Part shown: positions 60,801-64,000 of the stretch, piece by piece
Numbering within the stretch: position 1 is the first letter of the stretch
How the letters are laid out: each line of letters starts with the position of its first letter
DNA from: Numida meleagris
Taxonomy: Eukaryota > Chordata > Aves > Galliformes > Numididae
NCBI RefSeq assembly: GCF_002078875.1
Contig: NC_034409.1
Location: 15,787,111 to 15,851,110 of the forward strand
DNA: 64,000 bases
Reading direction: 5' to 3'
Notes under the pieces: generated by a model
Told to the model about the DNA's origin: nothing
The model's database searches: none
Seen by the model: only the letters and a program-made list of their open reading frames with translations
Translations under genes and position numbers: made by a program

Positions 60801-63671
60801 ATATAAAAACAGTATTTTTTTTCTTTGTACCTACTGTATGTTCTGGGCTTTCCAACATGTTAGCCAGTTGATAGATTTTATGAATGTTGGTTCTAATTTG
60901 GAAGCTGTAACTGAATTAATTGAATTGCATATTCTGTAGGCTTTGTTTAGAATACTGTATCAAAATGAGCATTTTCTTTTTTTGTCTTCAGTTACTTGTG
61001 CTTTGAAAGCTCCAAATCAGGCTCATCTAAAAGAAATAAAGTTATAAAGCTAACGGATATAACAGATATTCAGAAGGTATGTCTATGTTGGGTTGCACAT
61101 AGAGAAAAAGGTTGCTTTTCTGTTCAATTAGTTATGTCTTGATTTTCTGTTTATGGTGGTTTGGGATTTGTGGGGAGGAGAGAGCATGACATCGATCATT
61201 TATATGACTAAGACAGTTCTTTGATCCAGAATATTTTTCAGAAACACATGTTCAGCCATATAGACTAACCACATGCAAACTCACTGGGAGCATAAATGCT
61301 TAAAAAACTCTTATACTCCTGAGTTAATTTTGAATTAAAGCTGTGTTGCTTCTAAACTCCTGTGCTGACTAGAGCTGTGTAGGCTTTAAGAAGATTTTTT
61401 TGTTAGCAAGAATTGTGTAATATTAACTTAAATTTGAGTGTTGATGTCAGGAGATGCACCATCTTAAATGTAGATGCCTTGGAGGGAAGAGGGATTACTG
61501 TCGGTGGAGAAGGGTAAAGCGTTAGAGTAGCATTACTGAATCAGACTGGAATTTTGTCTAGATGGAATCCATCACTAAGAGAGTGAAAAGTGGATGGTTA
61601 GAAGCCTAGCAAGTACAATGTAATCTTCTGGTTGAGCCTGCTGTCGCCAGTGGCTTCATTCTATGCCTAGCATCACGCTATATGGCGTTTAGTATCACTC
61701 CTTGTTCCCCTGTCTGAAATTGTCTTACTCTTAAATACAGACACCTCTGCTTTCTGCTATATCCTGTGGCCATGAGAGCTACAGATTATAACCTGCAAAT
61801 AAGTCAGTCTGGTGTCTACGGTTTGGATACCTCCAGATTTGCAAATGAATTCTTTCCATTTACTTCACATGTCTGTAAAGGAGCTGACTTGAGCTCAGCT
61901 CAAACGTTCTCATTGAAATTAATAATTCATACTGATGTATTTTAAACACCATGCGTAAAGCAGTGCTGGCTTGTTGTTTAGTTGGTCTTTACTGCCAAAA
62001 AAGTCCTTTTGTATCTGTGTAGCTTCTTGAAGATGAGACAGAGATTGTGCAGCCAAGCATGAAAACACAGTGGGCCTCATTTTATTTGTGAATGGGTGGG
62101 AACAGGCTCAGGCGAAGCTCCTTCCATGTTTAGGATATTCTCTACTTCAGCCAGCAGTATTTCTTCTTAGCCTTGTAGACTTTCTTTAAAAAGCCCAACT
62201 GTACTTACTCTGTTGATCCATTTAATTTTGAAAATATTTTTTTTTGTCTATTTCCTGCTCCTTTAAACTATCAATGAATATTAGTTCTGGGGAAACCTTT
62301 AAACTCTAAGCACTCGCACACCTCTCTTGCCTGCTTATGTTTATGCACGTATATATATAAAACAATATATATGCACACACATGCACACTGATATACTGCA
62401 GAAGAACAGGGTGCATGCCTGGTCAGTGACCAGTGGTGTCCCTTAGCATGGAGCTGCTGGCTGGTCCTTGACAGGGGCAGCTGGGGGAGCTCCCAGTAGC
62501 AGTGCTGGGCTGGGGGCCATTGGGGTGGGCAGGCAGCACAGTGTGGGGCAGGTGCTTGCTGTGTGAGCTGTGCTGTGCTGGTTTACTCCATGGCCAGCAA
62601 GCAGTGCCTGGCCTGTGTTAATTTTGACACAGGCCTATTGTGGCTGGAAGAATCTACCACTGACGAACTGCGTAACCTTCTCAGCACTTCTTACAATTGC
62701 TCAGTGCGTATAAGATACCTTAGGTCTGTGCTTGCTCTTTTCAGTATAAAGTGCTCTCTGTTCTCCCGGGATCAGGGATGGGTATTGCTGTATCAACACC
62801 ATCTACACAAAAAGTAAGTAGCTGGCTCTATCTGTATTATCATGTTTGACTTCATGCCCTTTTTGACATCTTTCTCTGGCAAATGGTAGCAAATGTTTTT
62901 TTCTTTTTCCTCTTTTTGCTCTTTTCTCTTAATTCCCTTGTATATAATTCAGTATGTTTCTTTCAGAATTTTAATGAATTAAACATTCAGCCTGTTTTAG
63001 TGCATCTGACTGTTTTACTGTAACACTTCACACAGATTTGCTTCATCCTTTCTGCTCCTTTCTTTCGTTACCTCAATTGACTGCTCTCTCAGCATCCTTT
63101 GAGAGCGTAAGGGATGATATACAGTGCAACAGTCTGAGACTAAATGTTGATGACTTGACAGTATCTTTGGGTGAGGAATGGTCTGCTGTATGGCACATTT
63201 TGGGGTAGAAGGACCAGACCCTCAGATTCTGTTTTCCTGTTTCAGCCTTATTGTGCTAAAGATTTTAGTATCATCAGGAAAACATCATGCACTTCATGAG
63301 TGAGTTAAAATGTCCTCGGTTGCCTGTACTCTGTGCAGAAATGCTTTGTGCCATGGCTGTTTGATAAAAACAAGATAGAGATGTAAACATATTAAAAACT
63401 TAAGTGTGTATCCAAGGATGTAGTAGAGAAAAGGATTCTTATTCTTTATTAATGTACTTTGAGTACAGTTCTGCTCCTGCTCGGAATGATACGGCCAAAA
63501 CTATACCTAAAGGAAGAGTTTTCTTCTTCCAGACTGACACGATCTTTTCTTTCTTTTCCTGTCATTTAGCCTTTGGTGTTTGGTGCTATGGTACACAGAG
63601 ATGAAGCTTTCGAGACGATTTTCAACCAGTATGTGAAAATAACCTCTGCATCATCAAACAGTGAGAGCTAG
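15711..63671 (+). CDS. GRAMD4: GRAMD4, complete coding region in 18 exons (spliced, 578 aa)
   Basis: Joining 18 segments with GT..AG borders gives 1737 nt, which is 578 codons plus TAG, the length I recall for human GRAMD4. The start is ATG 15711 (A at -3), opening [15 protein letters not shown]. Visible regions: coiled coil about 78-135; conserved segment about 170-210; hydrophobic blocks about 229-268 and 337-380; GRAM domain about 444-523 containing [17 protein letters not shown] and [16 protein letters not shown]. Known for the family: a membrane protein of mitochondria and ER, described as a mediator of E2F1-induced, p53-independent apoptosis and as a negative regulator of TLR9 signalling. 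GRAM domains are PH-like and usually bind lipid. No internal stops or frameshifts were found, so the gene looks functional. The promoter and first non-coding exon are not identified and probably lie upstream of the window. The role in this species is inferred from homology. Confidence 0.96.
18212..18241. repeat. Perfect 15-bp tandem duplication
   Basis: The unit gttacatgaatgaaa occurs twice in direct succession with no mismatch. It lies in intron 1 and looks like a recent replication-slippage product. No function is suggested. Confidence 0.9.
19582..20210 (-). mobile_element. CR1 LINE, 3' part, reverse orientation, well preserved
   Basis: On the minus strand this is the C-terminal end of CR1 ORF2 followed by the short 3' UTR. 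The left end carries the reversed terminal repeat (agaatcatagaatgg) and the reversed tail. It is 5'-truncated at about 20210, inside the RT C-terminal region. Unlike the other copies here, its coding frame survives to the natural stop, which suggests a relatively late insertion. Confidence 0.93.
19669..20160 (-). pseudogene. CR1 ORF2 C-terminal fragment (163 codons, uninterrupted)
   Basis: This frame reads [20 protein letters not shown], then [20 protein letters not shown], and ends near [20 protein letters not shown]. That is the conserved C-terminus of avian CR1 reverse transcriptase. The Met is internal to the original protein. The catalytic RT boxes lie upstream and are absent because of 5' truncation, so it cannot encode an active enzyme. 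It is antisense to GRAMD4 within intron 1. Confidence 0.85.
24120..24240 (+). CDS. GRAMD4: GRAMD4 coding exon 2
   Basis: Acceptor ctttcttgcag/gctggtcc and donor ttttgc/gtaagt. It encodes residues 55 to about 95, including [20 protein letters not shown] and [13 protein letters not shown]. This is the entry into the coiled coil, with a heptad-like L/I pattern. The 121-base exon leaves one base (c) that completes a Gln codon with exon 3. Confidence 0.96.
25491..25506. repeat. 16-bp perfect palindrome
   Basis: caaacctcgaggtttg equals its own reverse complement. It is intronic. A homodimer binding site is possible, but no known consensus is recognised. Confidence 0.85.
26130..26149. repeat. Poly-T tract (T20)
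   Basis: An uninterrupted run of 20 T in intron 2. It is not flanked by a recognisable element on either side. It could be the reverse-strand tail of an old retrocopy or simple slippage. Confidence 0.9.
26621..26640. repeat. Hairpin with 8-bp arms, 4-base loop
   Basis: tgacagga-gtcc-tcctgtca is a perfect inverted repeat in intron 2. Confidence 0.8.
27005..27023. repeat. Hairpin with 8-bp arms, 3-base loop
   Basis: actacaac-ctt-gttgtagt is a perfect inverted repeat in intron 2, about 360 bases after the previous hairpin. Confidence 0.8.
27561..27590. repeat. Perfect hairpin, 12-bp arms, 6-base loop, with paired E-boxes
   Basis: accaggtgactt, then agagag, then aagtcacctggt form a fully paired stem. 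Each arm contains an E-box (CAGGTG and CACCTG), the class bound by ZEB and SNAI zinc-finger repressors and some bHLH factors. The element is intronic and its function is unknown. Confidence 0.85.
28884..28902. repeat. Poly-T tract (T19)
   Basis: An uninterrupted T run in intron 2, at the edge of the GC-rich patch that begins near 28.3 kb. Confidence 0.9.
29921..29942. repeat. Poly-T tract (T22)
   Basis: The longest pure T run in the window, in intron 2. No retroelement body is recognised beside it. Confidence 0.9.
33174..33212. repeat. T-rich tract with single C interruptions
   Basis: T runs separated by single C bases, in intron 2. It is low complexity and causes the hydrophobic F-rich open frames seen there. 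Confidence 0.9.
34982..35002. repeat. Short (ACAT)n microsatellite
   Basis: About four tandem ACAT units follow a TG/TA-rich stretch (gtgtatatataggtgtgt). It lies in intron 2. Confidence 0.8.
35523..35571. repeat. Spaced 17-bp direct repeat
   Basis: ttatggtgaacataaca occurs at 35523-35539 and again at 35555-35571 (period 32), with further aacatt motifs between. It looks like a local duplication about 140 bases upstream of exon 3. Confidence 0.8.
35712..35832 (+). CDS. GRAMD4: GRAMD4 coding exon 3 (coiled coil)
   Basis: Acceptor tacttgacag/aggagg and donor aaagcaag/gtaaga. It encodes about residues 95-135: [20 protein letters not shown] then [20 protein letters not shown]. The segment is highly charged with heptad-spaced leucines, a clear coiled coil. 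The 121-base exon leaves two bases (ag) completing an Arg codon with exon 4. A decayed duplicate of most of this exon lies 265 bases downstream. Confidence 0.96.
35722..36246 (+). repeat. Tandem segmental duplication covering exon 3 and its downstream intron
   Basis: Copy 1 runs from 35722 to 35986 (265 bases) and copy 2 from 35987 to 36246 (260 bases). Both begin caggaag..gagagaagaaac and end taaaagtacat. They align almost throughout, including intronic blocks such as tgaaagccacttgaggtctca and tttggtgaaaatatc-type sequence. Copy 2 begins about ten bases inside the exon, so the normal acceptor was not duplicated. Confidence 0.93.
35987..36092 (+). pseudogene. Decayed duplicate of GRAMD4 exon 3 (pseudo-exon)
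   Basis: In the exon 3 frame it reads [15 protein letters not shown] and then meets TAA at 36035-36037. Later changes include a one-base deletion and a five-base deletion just before the donor. The donor itself is strong (cttaag/gtaaga). The only nearby acceptor (gtacatcag) has a poor pyrimidine tract. Inclusion in mRNA would truncate the protein inside the coiled coil, so it is best read as non-functional. Confidence 0.9.
38021..38540. repeat. 5-bp target site duplication flanking the LTR
   Basis: CTACC occurs at 38021-38025 and again at 38536-38540, immediately outside the TG..CA ends of the LTR. A 5-bp duplication is typical of ERVL-type and some other integrases. Confidence 0.85.
38026..38535 (+). 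mobile_element. Solo LTR of an avian endogenous retrovirus (probably ERVL-like)
   Basis: A 510-base element starts tgttgtggtttaaccaggca and ends ctgaaactaagaca, giving TG..CA termini inside a 5-bp duplication. The start, the 'cccagtgggatgggggagagaa' type block and the end resemble an LTR family common in bird genomes. A TATA-like box (ctatatag) lies near 38403. No internal retroviral sequence adjoins it, so it is a solo LTR left by recombination. The strand follows the usual family orientation, and the ERVL class is inferred from the duplication length. Confidence 0.85.
40523..40553. repeat. Two adjacent T tracts
   Basis: T10, CC and T19 in intron 3. Low complexity with no element recognised. 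Confidence 0.9.
43281..43322. repeat. Minisatellite, 7-bp unit x 6
   Basis: Six perfect-length heptamers alternate between tactgca and tactgga in the order A-B-A-A-B-A. It lies in intron 3 and its copy number is likely variable between individuals. Confidence 0.92.
44029..44090 (+). CDS. GRAMD4: GRAMD4 coding exon 4
   Basis: Acceptor ttctttgtag/agctgaag and donor ggagcag/gtaatc. It encodes about residues 135-156, [20 protein letters not shown], a Q/P/A-rich linker after the coiled coil. This is the part of the family that I recall as least conserved. The 62-base exon leaves one base completing an Asp codon with exon 5. Confidence 0.93.
44195..45392 (+). mobile_element. CR1 LINE, 3' half, in intron 4
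   Basis: A plus-strand CR1 truncated in the RT domain. It starts near LVAFYDGVT (about 44212) and continues [13 protein letters not shown]. The best open stretch is 44404-44649, with SDVPQGSVL and the catalytic box FADDTKL. The 3' end shows 'ggaagggaccttt'-type tail sequence and the terminal repeat aaggattctgtgattct. Several stops and frame shifts break it. It begins only about 105 bases after exon 4, in the same direction as the gene. Confidence 0.93.
44404..44649 (+). pseudogene. CR1 ORF2 remnant with RT catalytic box
   Basis: Eighty-one open codons carry [19 protein letters not shown] and [20 protein letters not shown], the conserved palm region of a non-LTR reverse transcriptase. The catalytic FADD is intact, but both sides are broken by stops or frame shifts, so no enzyme is made. 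Confidence 0.82.
46292..46424 (+). CDS. GRAMD4: GRAMD4 coding exon 5
   Basis: Acceptor tttttttgtag/ataaac and donor gctagaag/gtaaat. It encodes about residues 156-200, with [20 protein letters not shown] and [16 protein letters not shown], one of the most conserved stretches of GRAMD4. The aromatic and acidic composition suggests an amphipathic helix before the first membrane block. The 133-base exon leaves two bases (ag). Confidence 0.97.
46425..46898 (+). other. GRAMD4 intron 5
   Basis: A 474-base intron with nothing beyond splice signals. Confidence 0.93.
46899..46924 (+). CDS. GRAMD4: GRAMD4 coding exon 6 (26-nt microexon)
   Basis: Acceptor gatttttttcag/gttgac and donor agattaa/gtgagt. 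Only 26 bases, encoding LTENMRRL with split codons on both sides (Arg before, Lys after). It exactly bridges exons 5 and 7 to give the conserved [17 protein letters not shown]. Skipping it would shift the frame, so it must be constitutive in functional mRNA. Confidence 0.95.
46925..48919 (+). other. GRAMD4 intron 6
   Basis: A 1995-base intron. No repeat or coding segment recognised. Confidence 0.9.
48920..49011 (+). CDS. GRAMD4: GRAMD4 coding exon 7
   Basis: Acceptor ctctgttcag/agagagg and donor cctttatt/gtaagt. It encodes about residues 209-239, [20 protein letters not shown] then [11 protein letters not shown] positive stretch leads into the first hydrophobic block. It ends in phase 0. Confidence 0.97.
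49012..50436 (+). other. GRAMD4 intron 7
   Basis: A 1425-base intron containing a short CR1 tail at 49958-50098. Nothing else recognised. Confidence 0.9.
49958..50098 (+). mobile_element. CR1 LINE, short 3' tail
   Basis: About 140 bases of CR1 3' end. It includes the last codons (aagacattcaaggccaggct), the 'gaattggactagatgacctt' tail block near 50037, and the terminal repeat ggattctatgattgtatg. It is strongly 5'-truncated. Confidence 0.9.
50437..50528 (+). CDS. GRAMD4: GRAMD4 coding exon 8 (first membrane block)
   Basis: Acceptor tccatctgcag/atttac and donor atagccag/gtatgt. It encodes about residues 240-270, [20 protein letters not shown] then [10 protein letters not shown]. It is strongly hydrophobic and with the end of exon 7 forms one long or two short membrane helices. 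The 92-base exon leaves two bases. Confidence 0.97.
50529..51508 (+). other. GRAMD4 intron 8
   Basis: A 980-base AT-rich intron. Nothing recognised. Confidence 0.92.
51509..51557 (+). CDS. GRAMD4: GRAMD4 coding exon 9
   Basis: Acceptor aacttctag/gggttgg and donor cctgtg/gtaaga. Forty-nine bases encode [16 protein letters not shown] (about residues 270-286), the polar segment after the first membrane block. It ends in phase 0. Confidence 0.96.
51558..52437 (+). other. GRAMD4 intron 9
   Basis: An 880-base intron with a tiny CR1 tail at 51891-51951. Nothing else recognised. Confidence 0.9.
51891..51951 (+). mobile_element. CR1 LINE, minimal 3' tail fragment
   Basis: About 60 bases matching the CR1 tail: gagttggactaggtgacctc, then gggtcccttccaactt, then a degraded terminal repeat (catctgattct). 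It is old and extremely truncated. Confidence 0.75.
52438..52509 (+). CDS. GRAMD4: GRAMD4 coding exon 10
   Basis: Acceptor ccttgctcaag/gaaccc and donor ggcgcag/gtactg. Seventy-two bases, phase 0 at both ends, encoding [20 protein letters not shown] then QKAQ (residues 287-310). A likely amphipathic helix between the two membrane blocks. Being symmetric, it could be skipped without a frame shift. Confidence 0.96.
52510..54088 (+). other. GRAMD4 intron 10
   Basis: A 1579-base intron. No repeat or coding segment recognised. Confidence 0.9.
54089..54132 (+). CDS. GRAMD4: GRAMD4 coding exon 11
   Basis: Acceptor cttatgcag/aatctt and donor attaaaaa/gtaagt. Forty-four bases encode [14 protein letters not shown] (about residues 311-325) and leave two bases that form Asn with exon 12. 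Confidence 0.96.
54133..54230 (+). other. GRAMD4 intron 11 (98 bases, shortest)
   Basis: A complete GT..AG intron of 98 bases with a T-rich 3' end. By far the shortest in the gene. Confidence 0.95.
54231..54340 (+). CDS. GRAMD4: GRAMD4 coding exon 12 (second membrane block)
   Basis: Acceptor tttgttttcag/cttgttc and donor gcaatgg/gtaaac. It encodes about residues 325-362: [20 protein letters not shown] then [17 protein letters not shown] hydrophobic helix pair begins here and continues into exon 13. One base is carried over. Confidence 0.97.
54341..55442 (+). other. GRAMD4 intron 12
   Basis: A 1102-base intron. The open frame at 54496-54765 has no recognised motif and overlaps open frames on the other strand. 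Confidence 0.88.
55443..55597 (+). CDS. GRAMD4: GRAMD4 coding exon 13
   Basis: Acceptor tatttttttcag/gactct and donor gagacga/gtaagg. It encodes about residues 362-413: [20 protein letters not shown] then [20 protein letters not shown]. The end of the second hydrophobic block is followed by a basic, conserved juxtamembrane segment. It ends in phase 0. Confidence 0.97.
55598..59253 (+). other. GRAMD4 intron 13
   Basis: A 3656-base intron. An antisense open stretch beside a T-rich tract (56968-57310) may be a retrocopy fragment and is listed separately. Nothing else recognised. Confidence 0.88.
56968..57310 (-). pseudogene. Possible antisense processed-pseudogene fragment, source unknown
   Basis: On the minus strand, 96 open codons (57275 to 56985) begin [20 protein letters not shown] and continue [13 protein letters not shown]. 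The composition is protein-like and has no low-complexity runs. A T-rich tract on the plus strand at about 56968-56987 would be the poly(A) tail of a reverse-strand retrocopy. I do not recognise the protein. The part [13 protein letters not shown] resembles the end of a fibronectin type III fold, but the rest does not. It could be a chance open frame. Confidence 0.25.
59254..59401 (+). CDS. GRAMD4: GRAMD4 coding exon 14 (start of GRAM domain)
   Basis: Acceptor ctttttcag/cttcaa and donor ttggcag/gtattg. It encodes about residues 414-463: a Ser/Ala-rich linker ([17 protein letters not shown]), then [18 protein letters not shown], the first strand and turn of the GRAM domain. One base is carried over. 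Confidence 0.97.
59402..59841 (+). other. GRAMD4 intron 14
   Basis: A 440-base intron with nothing beyond splice signals. Confidence 0.92.
59842..59935 (+). CDS. GRAMD4: GRAMD4 coding exon 15 (GRAM domain core)
   Basis: Acceptor tttgtttag/tgtgtg and donor cagaaaa/gtgagt. It encodes about residues 463-494: [20 protein letters not shown] then [10 protein letters not shown]. The pattern G.L/I.VT.. is the typical GRAM strand that precedes the 'NYLCFES' strand of exon 16. Two bases are carried over. Confidence 0.97.
59936..60991 (+). other. GRAMD4 intron 15
   Basis: A 1056-base AT-rich intron. Nothing recognised. Confidence 0.92.
60992..61076 (+). CDS. GRAMD4: GRAMD4 coding exon 16 (GRAM domain)
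   Basis: Acceptor tttgtcttcag/ttactt and donor tcagaag/gtatgt. It encodes about residues 494-522: [20 protein letters not shown] then TDITDIQK. These are the conserved central strands of the GRAM domain, with a basic loop likely to face lipid. It ends in phase 0. Confidence 0.97.
62349..62390. repeat. TA / CA dinucleotide-rich tract
   Basis: atatatataaaa, then atatatatgcacacacatgcacac. A short degenerate microsatellite in intron 16. Confidence 0.75.
62507..62529 (+). other. G-quadruplex-type motif
   Basis: Four G runs (3, 5, 4, 3) separated by loops of 2, 5 and 1 bases satisfy the G3+N1-7 pattern on the transcribed RNA sense strand. It lies about 215 bases before exon 17. Confidence 0.65.
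62610..62635. repeat. Hairpin, 9-bp arms, 8-base loop
   Basis: ggcctgtgt and acacaggcc form a perfect stem about 110 bases before exon 17. Confidence 0.75.
62745..62813 (+). CDS. GRAMD4: GRAMD4 coding exon 17
   Basis: Acceptor cttttcag/tataaa and donor caaaaa/gtaagt. Sixty-nine bases, phase 0 at both ends, encoding [20 protein letters not shown] then TQK (residues 523-545), the segment at the C-terminal edge of the GRAM domain. Skipping it would remove 23 residues without a frame shift. Confidence 0.97.
62814..63569 (+). other. GRAMD4 intron 17
   Basis: A 756-base intron. Nothing recognised. Confidence 0.92.
63570..63671 (+). CDS. GRAMD4: GRAMD4 last coding exon
   Basis: The acceptor is ctgtcatttag/cctttg. 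It encodes residues 546-578: [20 protein letters not shown] then [13 protein letters not shown], and stops at TAG 63669-63671. The closing helix [15 protein letters not shown] is characteristic of the family. Confidence 0.97.
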   Translation, partial: PLVFGAMVHRDEAFETIFNQYVKITSASSNSES

Positions 63672-64000
63672 TATCTTATCTTAGAAAACCTAGAGGAAAC
63701 TTTCTTATTTTACAATTTGGTAGTGAAAAAAAAATGAACATCCTCATCTATTTTGCAATAATTTTTCTTGTCTGGTGGTTTATATTCTATCTGTTACATA
63801 AATCAAGTGTATTTTATATATGCCTTCATGTTTGTTTTTAAGGTTTTTGTAAAAAAAAAAAAGTAAAAAACCCACAAAAAAAAAAGAAACAAAACAGTGG
63901 AAGTGCTATCATCACTATTAGCCTTGTACATTAAGCACTTTTAATGTTTATTTACTGACATGAATAGCTCGAAAGACACTAGGAGAAGCGATGAAATAAT
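63672..64000 (+). other. GRAMD4 3' UTR (start)
   Basis: AT-rich sequence after the stop, with A-rich runs near 63852-63893. No AATAAA or ATTAAA signal is present before the window ends, so the UTR probably continues beyond it. Confidence 0.8.

Larger units (their letters stand above)
61077..62744 (+). other. GRAMD4 intron 16
   Basis: A 1668-base intron. Its last 350 bases are unlike the rest: a G-rich block with a quadruplex-type motif and a 9-bp hairpin. A TA/CA microsatellite lies near 62349-62390. Confidence 0.9.

Overview
The window is vertebrate nuclear DNA, almost certainly from a bird. The interspersed repeats I can recognise are CR1 LINEs in both orientations plus one solo endogenous-retrovirus LTR, and I see no Alu, B1 or L1 elements. 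The single gene has short exons with canonical GT..AG junctions. A galliform such as chicken is plausible, but the sequence alone does not fix the species.

One protein-coding gene is supported. It is GRAMD4 (GRAM domain containing 4, also called DIP or KIAA0767), on the + strand. I joined 18 coding segments by hand from ATG 15711 to TAG 63669-63671. Their lengths sum to 1737 nt, giving 578 codons plus stop. That equals the length I recall for human GRAMD4, and the reading phase is kept at every junction. In order, the product has an acidic/basic N-terminus, a coiled coil (about 78-135), a conserved linker, a first hydrophobic block (about 229-268), a second hydrophobic block (about 337-380), and a C-terminal GRAM domain (about 444-523).

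Layout: 1-15661 is non-coding, most likely the 5' intron of the gene. It holds a minus-strand CR1 fragment (470-950) and a long decayed plus-strand CR1 with endonuclease and reverse transcriptase remains (about 11890-14750). From 15662 to 54000 exons 1-10 are separated by introns of very uneven size. The first three introns are the largest, at 8.2, 11.5 and 8.2 kb. They carry a minus-strand CR1 with a 163-codon ORF, several perfect hairpins, a solo LTR with a 5-bp target duplication, and a 7-bp minisatellite. From 54 kb to the end exons 11-18 encode the second membrane block and the GRAM domain. The last 329 bases are 3' UTR, and no poly(A) signal is reached.

The most interesting observation is directly behind exon 3. 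The exon and its downstream intron have been tandemly duplicated (period 265 bp). The second copy has decayed through an in-frame stop and small deletions, although its splice donor is intact. I found no bacterial-type system, CRISPR array, tRNA, rRNA or second functional gene.
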